A stretch of 64,000 nucleotides of DNA from Polytrichum commune (taxonomy: Eukaryota; Streptophyta; Polytrichopsida; Polytrichales; Polytrichaceae). This document shows positions 45,801-57,298 of the stretch, in pieces. Location: positions 68,027,554 through 68,091,553 of the forward strand of contig OX485803.1 in the NCBI GenBank assembly GCA_950295325.1. Direction: 5' to 3'. Below the pieces are notes generated by a model. The model was not told where the DNA came from, did not search any database, and saw only the letters and a program-made list of their open reading frames with translations. The first letter of the stretch is position 1. The number at the start of each line of letters is the position of its first letter. The translations under genes were made by a program, and so were the position numbers.

Positions 45801-45816
45801 AGCCATAGCTATGGCT
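45801..45816. repeat. Perfect 16-base palindrome AGCCATAGCTATGGCT
   Basis: A perfect inverted repeat with no spacer, about 35 bases after the stop of the Rep-like frame. Hairpins near one end are common in rolling-circle elements, but it may be chance. Confidence 0.6.
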
Positions 45817-46475
45817 CAACCGAGGCGTCTACCTCCAACAATGTACATAGTGCCTCCACTAGGGTTATGTCATGGGTCCCATTGTATGTGGCAATGACGA
45901 GCTTGAGTGACACTACTGCATACAATGTTTTTTAAGCCTTCTTTGTGTAAATTTCCATGCATAAATAAAAAAATGGTTGCTATTGGAATGTCAACATGGT
46001 TTTTTGTGATTATTTTTCCGGGGTCCTTGGCATTCCCTACACCCCCCCCCCCTTATACTAATCTAACTCCCAATAACCTTCAATAAGCCAAAAAGAGCAT
46101 GATTGTTTCGAATGCTTGTTTCAACACAAAAGAGCCAAAAAAGTTCCATTGCTCCTAAGGTGGTCCAAAAAGCGTTATTCAAACCATGTGCTTTTGGTCA
46201 TGCCCCTTTTGACACAAACCATATTTTATTTAAACACTAACAAATTCTTCCTTCTATCATGGTAATTTTATGTAGTAATTTATAAAGATAAATTTATTTA
46301 TTTTTGGATAATCATATTTTTACCATTATATAGCCTATTTAACACATATGTAGGCCCTCCCCAAATAAGTTGGCTAAGGTACACAACCACCTACAAGGTT
46401 AGGCAAAGAGTGGTGACCAAGAAGTTCGAACCATGTACCTCATGGGCCCCACTTGGATATCTTAGGCAACAACTA
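45817..46475. other. Intergenic, homopolymer C run
   Basis: No gene recognised. There is a run of about 13 C at 46,040-46,053. The rest is AT-rich. Confidence 0.5.
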
Positions 46476-46483
46476 ATTGAACC

Positions 46484-47071
46484 CCTGGGTACGCAACTCC
46501 CATATTATACGCAGGGGGCATCGTACTTAAAACGGCTTAGAGGACGGCTTTTGTAAAAATTATATCAAATTATATCAAATTAAAATGATCAAAAATTTGG
46601 GTGAAGACCAAATTAAATAAAATGAGATGAAAAAAAGTTGGGTAAAGACCAAATTAAATAAAATGAGATGAAAAAAAAGTTGGGTGAAGACCAAATTAAA
46701 TAAATGAGATGAAAAAAAAGTTGGGTTGCATATTATTAAGCCTCCCATTAAAATTATAAGCCACGAATAGTTGCCTCCCATTAAAATTATAATTCATTCA
46801 CAATGTTAAAATTTTATTAAAAAGTCCAAAAAATTGGGTAGTTTGACCTATGGTACTTGTATTAAAAAAAATCATATAATTAGGTTTTTAATGCAATTAT
46901 ACGCTTCAAAATATATTCATTTCCTATATATAATTACATTTTTGGATTCCTTGTTAGAAGGGCTACAAGGGTTTCCTACATTAAAACAAATTGTATCACT
47001 CAATATTGGACTAAAACGCATTGTAAGTGATTATAATCAAGGCCATATAATACGGGAGTTGCGTACCCGGG
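46484..47071. mobile_element. hAT-like MITE family A, copy 3 (588 bp)
   Basis: Ends CCTGGGTACGCAACTCCC and the complement of CCCGGGTACGCAACTCCC; perfect 8-base target duplication ATTGAACC (46,476-46,483 and 47,072-47,079). Three subterminal units with GGGTGAAGACCAAATTAAAT lie at about 46,597-46,735. It is highly similar to copy 1, suggesting recent spread. Confidence 0.9.
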
Positions 47072-47079
47072 ATTGAACC

Positions 47080-48044
47080 AAACATGAGCAAAGAGAGGGC
47101 TTTGAACCACTCTATATGCCAAGGGTGCTTCTACTTTGAAATATACAAATATCAAGTAAAGTACCTCTCATCCATCCAAAATAAAAACTCACCCCTTTAG
47201 ATTGGCAAGTTCATCTCAAACGACTTGGACTAGATTAATTTGGGGTCTTTAAACCTAAATTTGGTGTATAAGTAACTACTTATAGTAACAATATGGACCT
47301 TATACTATTTCAATGCTTCTATGTTGGATGAATAGAAGATACACTTATATGTAGTAATTCCTCTCTCATACATTAGAATTACTTAGGAGGGTGACTCGCA
47401 TCTAGATCTAGATCTATAAGATGTCCAAAACTAAACAAAGATAGAAAATCCTTCACAGACATTCAATAATAAGCATGGAGTGTAGTGTGTAAGCTTGAAT
47501 GATTAGCCAAAAATATAACAAGTTGGAAGAGGGTAAATATATTACTACAAGAAGATTTCTAAACTAACAAGAGAAAACATTGATTCCTTCAATATTGTAC
47601 ATTCAATAATAATATAATATATATGGAATCTAGATATTTTGAATAATCTTTAATGGAATCAATATGTAGTACTCCTTTGGTAAGATATATACACAAAAGT
47701 GCAAACTCGATTCATGATTCTCAAAACCAAATTCGCAATATCTTCTACCAATTTCATTAGAATCATGAACCCAATTCATTATATAGAAAACCAATTTAGC
47801 TTGAGCTTTCAACCAATTTCACTACATGTTGTGAACAATTTAATGATTTGGTACCCATATTCATACTTTCACAAAATCAATTTCATGAACTTATTAACTT
47901 TATTTCACAAAGAACAATAAATCATGTATACAACTCTCCTAATTGCTCCCCATGACTAACTCTACCAAAAATTTCAATTAACCTGTCTTATCCAACCTTG
48001 GACCAAGTCTGCAGTGGTTTTTTGTACGTCATCATTAATGTGAC
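47080..48044. other. Intergenic, nothing recognised
   Basis: AT-rich sequence with no supported gene or repeat end. Confidence 0.5.
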
Positions 48045-48060
48045 TTAATACTGTTTGATG

Positions 48061-48895
48061 ATGATTTTGGAGATCATTCCGTCAGACATGGCTTCTGATA
48101 TGTCCGAATACCCATTTTGCAGCATTAAGAAATGGACTACATGATGGCAAACGGAAGTACATGTGTCCAACATCTTCAAAAGCTTGTTGTATTTCACGAG
48201 ATTTGTGAAATGAGACATTGTCCACAAGGATGAACCTTTGTCTATCAAGGCTAGGAATGACCTTGGTGTCAATGACCTTTAAGAACCACTAGTGATAAAT
48301 TTTGACCCCTTCGAGTTGGACAAATTTGATGACATCTTTGTCCTTGACAAGCTCTTCCAAATCGACATGTCAAATGTAAATTAAAACCGACCTTGTCCAC
48401 GTATACATCATCAACCATATATTGCCACCGAGCTCTAAAAACTTTTGACACCATTCTAAATGCTCTATAAGATGTTCTTTATTGTTATAATCATCTGCTT
48501 CATAGCGCATCAACTTGAGGGTAAATCCAACTTGATTTCAAATGATTTTTGAAACACAATTGACAGATATAGGGTATGTGAATTGAAAAACTTCATTTAG
48601 TTGATGATGGAGCTAGAGATTCTATGGTGATGTATGGATTTGCAACAAGCCTCTCTACTAACCATTGGATGTGATCATCTTGTAAAATTAGATAGCAAAC
48701 ACCACCTCTATGCTTTGGCACTAATTGATCATTTTCTTCAAAAGCTCTAGCTATGTTCTTGATAGTTTTGTAAGGACAACAATAATGTTCACTAATGTTA
48801 GCATAAGATAAGCCGGGCTCATTAAAAGTAGAATGTATGATTTGTGAGTGAAGTGCATCATCTATGCAATTACATCTACGTGGATGACTAGGCAT
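48061..48895 (-). pseudogene. Tc1/mariner-like transposase relic, copy 2
   Basis: Minus strand. The N-terminal part (48,593-48,895) matches the frame at 114-602 (MPSHPRRCNCIDDALHS start). A stop follows near 48,540, and the C-terminal catalytic part is at 48,070-48,260: FILVDNVSFHKSREIQQAF with the second catalytic Asp, then FRLPSCSPFLNAAKWVFGHI, the place where Tc1/mariner proteins have LPPYSPxLNPIE. The usual third acidic residue position reads Ala-Ala-Lys here, so even the domain itself looks dead. Together with copy 1 this fixes the superfamily. Confidence 0.75.
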
Positions 48896-49655
48896 AGTTA
48901 TTGAACCGAACCACTATAGAAAAGAAATTGTAACCCAAATTGAACAAATAGCTCATTGTTACTCGTAACCAACACCAATCTTAACCTGAGTCAACACAAA
49001 GCAACGCATAGGAAATTGTTTCCAATTGCTTCCAATCAAGAAACAAATACACTAGAATAGTGAATTGCTCACAACCAAAACCCTAACCAACATGGAACAT
49101 ACCCTTCAAAATGAGGCAATATGAAAGTGAGAAAGTCTAGACAATACGAGTATGCTTCAAAGAGTGAGCAATGACAAGCACATTAACATTTACAAAAATA
49201 GCAAAATCACAAACAAACACAAGTGAGTATTAGAACTTGTGAAGAAAGAGAATGCCGATAATTTGATGTAGTTCCATATAGGTGTAGTAGTAAGAAGACA
49301 AAGCAAACTATCATATACATTGAGTCATACAAAACAAATCCTCTTACAATTTTACCTTTAGGCATTGAGACATGGAATCATTACAAAACCTTACAAGAGT
49401 AATCCACGCCTGCCACAAAAATAGATCAAGGGGTTGTTGTTGTATGTGGGCACACAAAGCCGCTTCCAAATCTATATTTTGTTAGACCTCGTATGAAGAC
49501 AATATTTGGAGGCTCTCATCAACAACCAGATGTTGTGAAACGAGAAAGTAAGAAGTTGAGAATATGCAAACAACATAGTGTAAAAATATTTATGAAATTG
49601 GTTTGGAAGATTTATGAAGTTGTTAAAGGTAAAGGTCCATTATTATGAAATTGAG
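48297..49655 (-). repeat. Tc1/mariner-like repeat block, copy 2
   Basis: Collinear with 1-1,655 but lacking the MITE found there at 1,082-1,366; the empty site is at about 49,370. It includes the N-terminal half of the transposase and about 760 bases beyond it. Confidence 0.75.
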
Positions 49656-49659
49656 GTAT

Positions 49660-50700
49660 GCCATATGTCAAGTCACTTTAGAGGAATCATGAACTAATAT
49701 AAAAGGTTAATGAAATTGATAGAACACTCTTGTAATGTTCATGGGTTGGAAGGTTCATGAACTAGCTTGGAACATTCAAATTTTGAGTTTGCGCTTTTGT
49801 GAGGTCATCTTACCAAAGGAGTAAGTAGCCAAAAATATAACAAAATCTTCACGGACCTTTCACATGGCCAACAAAATAGCAAGATGGCATCATGGCTCAA
49901 AACAATGTGATAAAAATCTAGAAGATTTATAGAGCAAAATTAATAGTCCTCAATGACTACCTTGTCCATTCTTGTTGGGGTTTGCATTTGGGCTCTAGGT
50001 ATTGGCCAACTAGAGGCTCTTGGAGTGCTCATGGGCTTCCTTGAGTTTTGCTCTTTGGATTGAGGTTGATTTACTGTGCAATTGTCTTTGTTTGCTTGAT
50101 GCAACCTTTGGATTACATGCTATGGATGAAAAACTGTTCAATGACATCCTTATGAAGAGTAAAAATTGGTTTCCTATGTAATAAATGCTTATTTTATTAA
50201 AGTTTTATATTTTGTATATGTAGTGGAGGCATTTAATAAATTACATTGAAAATCTTAGTATAAATACATGAGTCTATTTTCTTGTTTCCCGTATACGTAT
50301 ACATTGGTTTCTCTATAATCTTCTCATATACATGGGGTTTAATTTCATAGTGACCCACACATGTCATTAAGGTTTCCAATGAAGTGTCCACCTCCCGTGT
50401 CCCAAACAAGCAACTCCAAACTAACACAAAATCCTACAATGTCATGCTTGAAGTATGAGGTTCTCATATGTTATTTTGGCCCATATTATAGTGGGCAACA
50501 CCCTACAGCAATAGATACCATCCATTTAAGTAGACAGCCACCTAGTGGGTCGCAAACCCCATCATAATATTAGGTGGCAACTCATTTTGGGTTGCATGAG
50601 CATTTAACGATTAAGTGGCCCATTTTCTTTATTCACCCCTATATTTGATTGGTATGTGGTTCAATTATAAAGATCAAAGTGCAAACTTTATAAAAACACA
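49660..50700. other. Intergenic, nothing recognised
   Basis: AT-rich, with no supported gene. A copy of the GATCAAAG dispersed repeat begins near 50,630. Confidence 0.5.
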
Positions 50701-50717
50701 TGTTCAAAAGAGGTTGG

Positions 50718-50795
50718 ACTATTGAGTACAAAGTAGTTATTAGTATTTGAAGATGTACATCTTCAAATACTAATACCTACTTTGTACTCAATAGT
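50718..50795. repeat. Long palindrome with no spacer
   Basis: Arms of about 39 bases (starting ACTATTGAGTACAAAGTAG on the left, ending TACTTTGTACTCAATAGT on the right) meet at 50,756/50,757 around AGATGTACATCT. One mismatch is seen. The palindrome lies inside a copy of a dispersed repeat whose other copies have only the right-arm phrase before AACACAATGGGAGGAC, so the left arm arose as a local inverted copy. Confidence 0.85.
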
Positions 50796-51891
50796 GAACA
50801 CAATTGGGAGGACCTATGCATCTAATTAAGAAATCCACAAGTATGCACTTCCAATAATCATAACTAAATAAGGGGAGGTCCGATTTTCAACTTGGTGTTT
50901 GCAAATGATTAATTGTAGATTTTCTAATGCAACACAATTTTTGGTTTGTAAACATAATCGATAAAAGTTTGAGAATCTGAAAAAACAAGCCAACTAACAC
51001 CCTGAATCCCAGTTCGTTTTAGCCTAATAAACCAGGACCTATTGTCCGGTGTGAAGGGGGATAAGTACTGTGTAAGTAGAGTGTACGAATTGCTGGAATC
51101 GTGGACCAAAACATATGTTCCCCGAAACAATGTTCCAGCCAAATACTTTTAAACTCCAGTACATTCTATGAGAGGTTTGCAAAATACACGTACATTCCTT
51201 GTTTCTTACACAGCGATAACCCATGTGCTCACATTCGATCAAGTTAATGTTAACTCGCTGGCTGAATTGCAATCAGCATTCACGCATGAATCTCAAGGAA
51301 CAATCTCGACTCATGATATCAAATTCATTCAATTCGCAAGCACCACGTCGAGCTTACAAGTTTATTTAACGTAATAACCGTAATTTCGTACAGTGGTCGA
51401 TATTTCACAGACCAGCTTCGAATTGGCTTCTATTACTAAAAAATACCAGAAATAAGAAAACACTAAACTCCAGCAGCAAAGGCGCGGAGATACGCATCCA
51501 GCAGTCCTTTGACGCCGATCATCACTTCATGCATATTTTGTCACTACTTCTCAAGCCATTTGATAGCTTGGATTATGCAGACCGGGCCAGGGTAAGCTGC
51601 TGGAAGATGGATCAATCTGTAGGCACCAGAACGAGATATTGTCAGACCCAATAACCATGAGCGATCATCATGTCTTCCTAACAATCTATCAGGCTAACAC
51701 CCCAACAACCCAAGATCTCTCACAGGTACTATCTCGTACCCCTATATATTTGTTGATCAGGAAATCAATCCCTCGAAGCGTCACAATCCGACAGCCACTC
51801 ACAGTAATCCACAAATCACTGCCATGCCAGTCGAAATGTGTCTAGAGTTGAACTTACTTTACCTGACTAATAGCCAACGGGTGAAGAATTT

Positions 51892-52275
51892 CTAGTAGAG
51901 GATGACCCCGATCTTGACGAGGAGGCTACCGATGACACCCAAGAGTCCTCCCAACAGTGAGTCCACTCCGGTCACCTTCACCACGATGCTCTTGTCCACG
52001 GCCACGTACAGGAGCTCCAGCCCAGTCACATAGCTGGGGACGTGGCATTTCCCCTTCACCTTCTTGCCGAACTTGTCCAAGACTTCAATGGTGATGTCGA
52101 CGTCGACGAGGTCCAGAAGGTCCAGCTCGATCTCCACGCCCACGTCGATGACCTTACCCTCCACGGTGATGAGCTTGGGGGTGCTGTTCTTGCATTTGCA
52201 CTTGTGGGCCTGGGTGGCCACCACTGCGGTCAGCAACAGCATGAGCAAGAAACTAGTCTTCGCCATGGAAGCCAT
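51892..52275 (-). CDS. Small secreted Lys/Cys-rich protein, copy 4
   Basis: 127 residues, protein identical to copy 3; the coding DNA differs by a single silent change that I noticed (GTGGCCGTGG for GTGGCTGTGG). It has the same signal peptide, KCKCKN motif, KGKCHVP and Gly/Leu tail. The region after the stop lacks four bases present in copy 3. The TATA box is at 52,391-52,398. The identity of promoter and flanks means copies 3 and 4 would be expressed alike and double the dose of one product. Confidence 0.84.
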   Translation of the reverse strand: MASMAKTSFLLMLLLTAVVATQAHKCKCKNSTPKLITVEGKVIDVGVEIELDLLDLVDVDITIEVLDKFGKKVKGKCHVPSYVTGLELLYVAVDKSIVVKVTGVDSLLGGLLGVIGSLLVKIGVILY

Positions 52276-52390
52276 TGTCACTCTCCCGCAGTTTCGAATT
52301 GGAGCGAAACTGAAGAGTAGAGTCAATGTACTCGGAGAAGATGCTAGTGCTTGGGGAAGTAGTGAATGACAGTATATTGATCTCCAAGGG

Positions 52391-52398
52391 TTATATAG
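52391..52398 (-). promoter_or_regulatory. TATA box of copy 4
   Basis: CTATATAA on the minus strand at the same distance from the start as in copy 3. Confidence 0.7.
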
Positions 52399-53177
52399 TC
52401 CTCCATTCCGATTATCTTTGGAACCTGAGATCCACGAAGCGCAGTTATCCATTCAAACATGATCTGAACATCTGGTTCCCCATCTCTGGCGCACCCAGCC
52501 TCATAAATGCATTGGCGGACTCATTAGTAGGCTGACTAGATTACCGTATGCAGATCTTTGCATGTGAGCTCCAAGACCAGACGATTTGGAATGTGTGTCA
52601 GAGCAGGAAAGAAGCTTGAGGTTTAAGATTTGTTTCTATCATTATCTCTATTTTCTGAAACAAGTGCCGAGAATTTACTTGCACTTTACTTTACTGCCGG
52701 AATATTCGTGCTATATTGCTCCAAGTTAATGAAGATATGCATATGTAACAGCCTTGAAGTTCGTCATCTCTGTACAGTATCTAAGGTATGCGGATGTTAT
52801 TCGGTTACATTTTCAGCTTAATCAGACACCTACATTTGAGAATTGTGTGGTTTGGTGAGGATCAAAGGACAAACACCATAAAGACGCATGTTGCGTCAAG
52901 TTCACTATTATCTACTCCACACTTGATAGTGAACACAATGGGAGGACAAAAAACATCAAACAATATCAAGATAGCAACAACACAACAATCACAACTTTGA
53001 GTGTTTGTATTCCATGTTCGGCAACTATCATATTTATATAGTTTTGCAATCTAGTGTACGTAATATTGATAGTTGAAATTTTCCAAAATTCATGCATAAA
53101 TCCAAATATACTTAACTCCTAGTTATACTCACAAAGATTGAGATTGCATAGATTGACCTCAAGTGAACTAGGACTTA

Positions 53178-53676
53178 GGACCACTTCACACACAAGCCCA
53201 AGAGCATCAACCATGAAATTATGAGAACCCAAAAGAAATGTCCAAAGGCCCTCCAAAGATACTTCCAAAATCATGTAGTGTGGTCACAGGCCCTCAAGTG
53301 TAGTGTGAAATTACAAGTGACAATGCCCTTGACCAAATGCTATTTCAATGAATTCCTATTCATGCAGGGTCCTCACACATGATAAAATATAATAAATCAG
53401 TGGTTGTGAGATTTCAGAGTTTCATGGCCTCCCATTTTGTGCTAGGCCTACCCCCAAGAGATAATTTTTGAAAATAGTCCAAGTGACCATGAAACATGAT
53501 CCATTGGATGCCACGTATGAATCCACGTAGACTTTACATCCACCTTGCATTCACTTACTCCGTTGCTCCCTCAAGCATAGTGTGAAGCAAACTTGGACTG
53601 GCCCCGCCTTTTCCACCAATGAGAGAGCTTGAAGTGCAGTGGTCATGGGCCCTCAGTCTCGTGTGTGAAGTGGCCC
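53178..53676. mobile_element. PIF/Harbinger-like MITE, 499 bp (GGGCCACTTCACACAC family)
   Basis: Left end GGACCACTTCACACACAAG preceded by TTA; right end CGTGTGTGAAGTGGCCC followed by TTC, so the TSD has one change. The interior matches the 6,719-7,206 copy in order (AAATCATGTAGTGTGGTCAC, then CTCAAGCATAGTGTGA). Confidence 0.7.
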
Positions 53677-53679
53677 TTC

Positions 53680-55290
53680 GCACTTGGGACCCATGTGAAC
53701 CGGCCCTAAGCTTATCAAAACCCTTTGGTCTGATATGGTGATGAGCAGCACCTAGTGAGTCACCCATGCAAATCGCTTTACTAAGCCACATTGAATAATT
53801 TTTTCTGTTTTTCTCTTATTCTTCATTTGAAAACCACGTCCTTAAATAGTCTCAAAATCATGAAAAAGTCTCCAATTACCAAATATAGTGATCCTTTCCA
53901 TGTGCCCCAGGTCACAGGTTGTGACAGGCCTATGGAAGAAGATGATGTCTGTATGGCTGCACTAATAAATACAATGTCTAAGTTTTGCTTTAATTTGTGG
54001 GGCCAATTACAACTTACCACAAGCTCACATGCTCATAATGAATGCGCCTCCTGTCATGAGCTTCTTTGGATTACTGCTTTCGACAGTCAACTCTGGATAC
54101 GAAACATGCTACGAATAAGCTTAATTACTTGATATAGTACGTACAACCAAAGAACTTCAATTCTCCCTCCATTTTGCATGTGCTTCAATGCGCTTTACAA
54201 GGTAAGGTATGTGGGCCTTTACATGTAGGCACTCTTAAATGCATATGAAAAGTGGAGACATGTGTAGAGGGACATTGTGAAAGCCGACTTTCATGATGGC
54301 CTGAATAAAATGCACTAATTTGGTTCTGGAATCGCGTAAATCTTGTTTTCAATCGTAGATGTTTGTTTTAGAAAGGTTTTTGATGTAACCTATAAGCATG
54401 TTGAAACGTAAACATGTGATCGTAATAAGCTTTTATAATAACATATCAAAAGTGTTCTTTAGAATGAAAAGAGATGAGGTAGACCTACCTAAATCAAACA
54501 CAATCTATACACCTATAGTTAAGTGGTATGTGGTTAAGTAATGAAATATTGTCATAGGTTATTGAAATTTGGATTGAAAGTCACTTGGTAAGTGACAGTA
54601 ATTGTAACATTGTGAATGTATAATGGCCAATAATGTTAGTTTGACATTTAGTGTTAGTGATACTACATGGGTTCTTTATAATTAGTATTGACTCTTGCAC
54701 AAAACAAGTAGAATTGGTGACACTAACAATCGATGCTTTTATTACAAATACTTAGGCTTATAATTATAAATTTGTAGATTAAATGGATTATATAAAAAAA
54801 AATTCAAGATAAATCTAGAATAAACTTATACTATGTTTAAATATATAATATTAATGTATTATATGTATTATATGATTAATTTGAATAGTTTATGTAATTA
54901 TCTGATCATATATTTATTTATATAATTATCTATGTACTACCATCTAATTAAATTATATGCATCTAATTATCCAAATTTTTGGTTATAGAATTAATTAACT
55001 ATAATTAATATCTAATTAATATGTATATAATTAACTAAATCTTTGAGATTATTAATGAAATGAGTAGGGTTGGCAGCTCCTAGCCGAGTTGAGTGCAGTC
55101 GGGAGAATTACTAGAAAACCAAATCACTTACTTTACATGTAGGTACTCTTAATAACATTACTCAGCTAACGAGCTATGCTCAACTATCCAGATTTTGGTC
55201 TGAAGCAGTGGGATTCCAACATTTGGAGTCTTTAGTTTTGAGTTTATTATTGGGTCCATGAACATAGTTCATTAATTGAGTAGTGTTGTG
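53680..55290. other. Intergenic; strongly AT-rich core
   Basis: No gene supported. About 54,740-55,060 is extremely AT-rich, with many TAATTA/ATTAATAT motifs, and could serve as a matrix attachment region; that is only a guess from composition. An open frame at 53,791-54,132 has no recognisable motif. Confidence 0.45.
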
Positions 55291-55299
55291 TTCTTAATT

Positions 55300-55302
<3 letters not shown>

Positions 55303-55357
<55 letters not shown>

Positions 55358-55358
55358 G
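55303..55358 (+). repeat. (CA)n(TA)n microsatellite
   Basis: A run of about 18 CA units passes directly into about 10 TA units. Confidence 0.95.
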
Positions 55359-55369
55359 AGTGGTATATG

Positions 55370-57298
55370 ACAAGGCTTGTAGTTAAGAATGGACACCAAG
55401 AAAAAGACATAGGTTACAATGAGATTGAACTATGTGTTCAAAGTTTGGACATTATTCTAGGTTTACAATCGAGACTCGGGAGAGCCTATATGATTGCTTA
55501 GAGAGGACTTGTCGAAAGGAATCTTAGTTTTTCATAAGTTTACATTTACATCTCAGTCAACATTTTAAAACTTGAAATGATAATCTTTGTGGTTCACAAT
55601 TGTTACCCAAATGGAATGAAAATTTTCAATCAGGTCCAATGATCATAATTAAATGTGGAAGTGCCTACAACAGGGTCACATACCACAATTATGTCAATCC
55701 CCTTGCCATCATCTACCACACCTTGATGGTTGCATCCATGGACCTTGATATTGCTATTGAAGCCATGGCCACGCTAGCAATAGACACCGTTCCCTCCACC
55801 GACATCAGTGGGGCTTGGTTAAATTGTATAGGACCAAAAATAGGAAACGTTAAATACAACTACATTCCAAGGAGCATTATGACATCTTATCTGAGAAAAG
55901 ATTCTACATGGCTTGAACATTGTGATTTCTAAGGCCCAACTTTCATGTAAGGCTTCTTGGAGTGTTTCAAAGAATGGTGCTAAGGTGGTAGTATCCCGCC
56001 TTAAGTAGGAAATAAAGGCAACAACCATGTTTAGTTTGATGCATATTACCCCGGCTCATTTGACGATGATCGAAGGAATGTCGTCTAGCATCAAAGTGGT
56101 TGGACCATCATTCACGTTTTGGAGAAACTCATTGGTGAGTGCCAAAGGATGAAGAGAAAACCATCACTATGCACAATTATGCCAAAATTGGCAATCTTGT
56201 AGTTGTCATCATCATCACCCTCAAAACCAATCCATTGGACTTTCTAAAGTAAGCATGCCTAATCCGGTTCCTTATCTTAATCAAACGCCTATATTTGAAT
56301 GGTTGTGGATCTAAGAACGGCCATCACAAAAATGTGTGTTTGAATGTGATGGGACTATACGCTTTGATTTACTTTACAAACAACAAAAATGGGGGTCAAT
56401 ACATGTCAGTTGCCAGGGATTTCAAGGCTTTGTCAAGAGAAATTATGTGAACAAAAGAAAGTCATGCAATTAATCTGACAAACAGTCTCTGTGTGCATTG
56501 ATTGTCACAGCCCACAGATGGGTTGGGAGTTCTGGGACATGCCAATTTCTTCAGCCTTGATGCTTTGATTTCGCCTGCACCAGATCTGGTTACAGTTCAT
56601 CACAGTAAATTTCACAATTATTTTCAGTGTCACGTGCCTGACTTGGCAGGATTTTATTCTGTAGATGCTGAGTGATATGAATCACATGTTAGATTATAAA
56701 CTAGTCATGGTGGAATAGGCAACTTACAATAAAACCTGGTGAGCTCATTGCATGTTTCTAACACATAGGAGTGTCAGGAGGAAAAAACTCAGTGTGCAGG
56801 AAATAGGACAGTAGTACTAGAGTAATGTGTCTTTCTATTTGATGTCATGTTCGCTGACAGTGATATGATCATGAATATTAATCATTTTGCAGTGTTTACA
56901 ATATGGTTCCCTTGCTCCTACCAAAGGATTCTGATAAATCAAACTAATATACCACTCCAGAATATGGTACACAACCAGGGTCGTCTACTCCTAAAGGCCC
57001 TAGATCATCAATGGGTGTTTGGTTCTTCTGAGAACTTCAAATCAAGGCTTGTCACAGTAAACAAATGTCCTCAAATATGAAAATCCCCAAGATAATGTTC
57101 AAATTCACCTGCGAGGTTTCTATGCAATCTTGCATGTTGCACCCAAAATAGAGTGGCATGTCTCTCAGCTGCCTAGTTGCCTTCCCAGAATGTGTTTCAT
57201 TCTTCACAGCTGTTTATCATGAAGAGGTTTTTGAGGCTCACATCTTAGTTGGATACAATACTATGCATTGGAGATTAAATGCCAAATCGTGATCCAAC
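55370..57298. other. Intergenic; dispersed-repeat copy
   Basis: Contains a diverged copy of the dispersed repeat at about 56,270-56,400 (CGCCTATATTTGAATGGTTG). A 110-codon frame at 55,600-55,932 has no motif. The 3' UTR of the minus-strand gene ending at 57,299 probably extends into this region. Confidence 0.45.

Larger units (their letters stand above)
51005..52826 (-). repeat. Recent 1.8-kb duplicate, copy 4 unit
   Basis: Nearly identical to 42,870-44,695 and in the same orientation, 8.1 kb away. Both edges are abrupt at the sequence level. Confidence 0.9.

Noticed and set aside
53791-54132. A 113-codon plus-strand frame
   Set aside because: No motif, low-complexity start, and isolated; not supported as a gene.
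55600-55932. A 110-codon plus-strand frame
   Set aside because: No recognisable motif and no supporting splice or promoter context.
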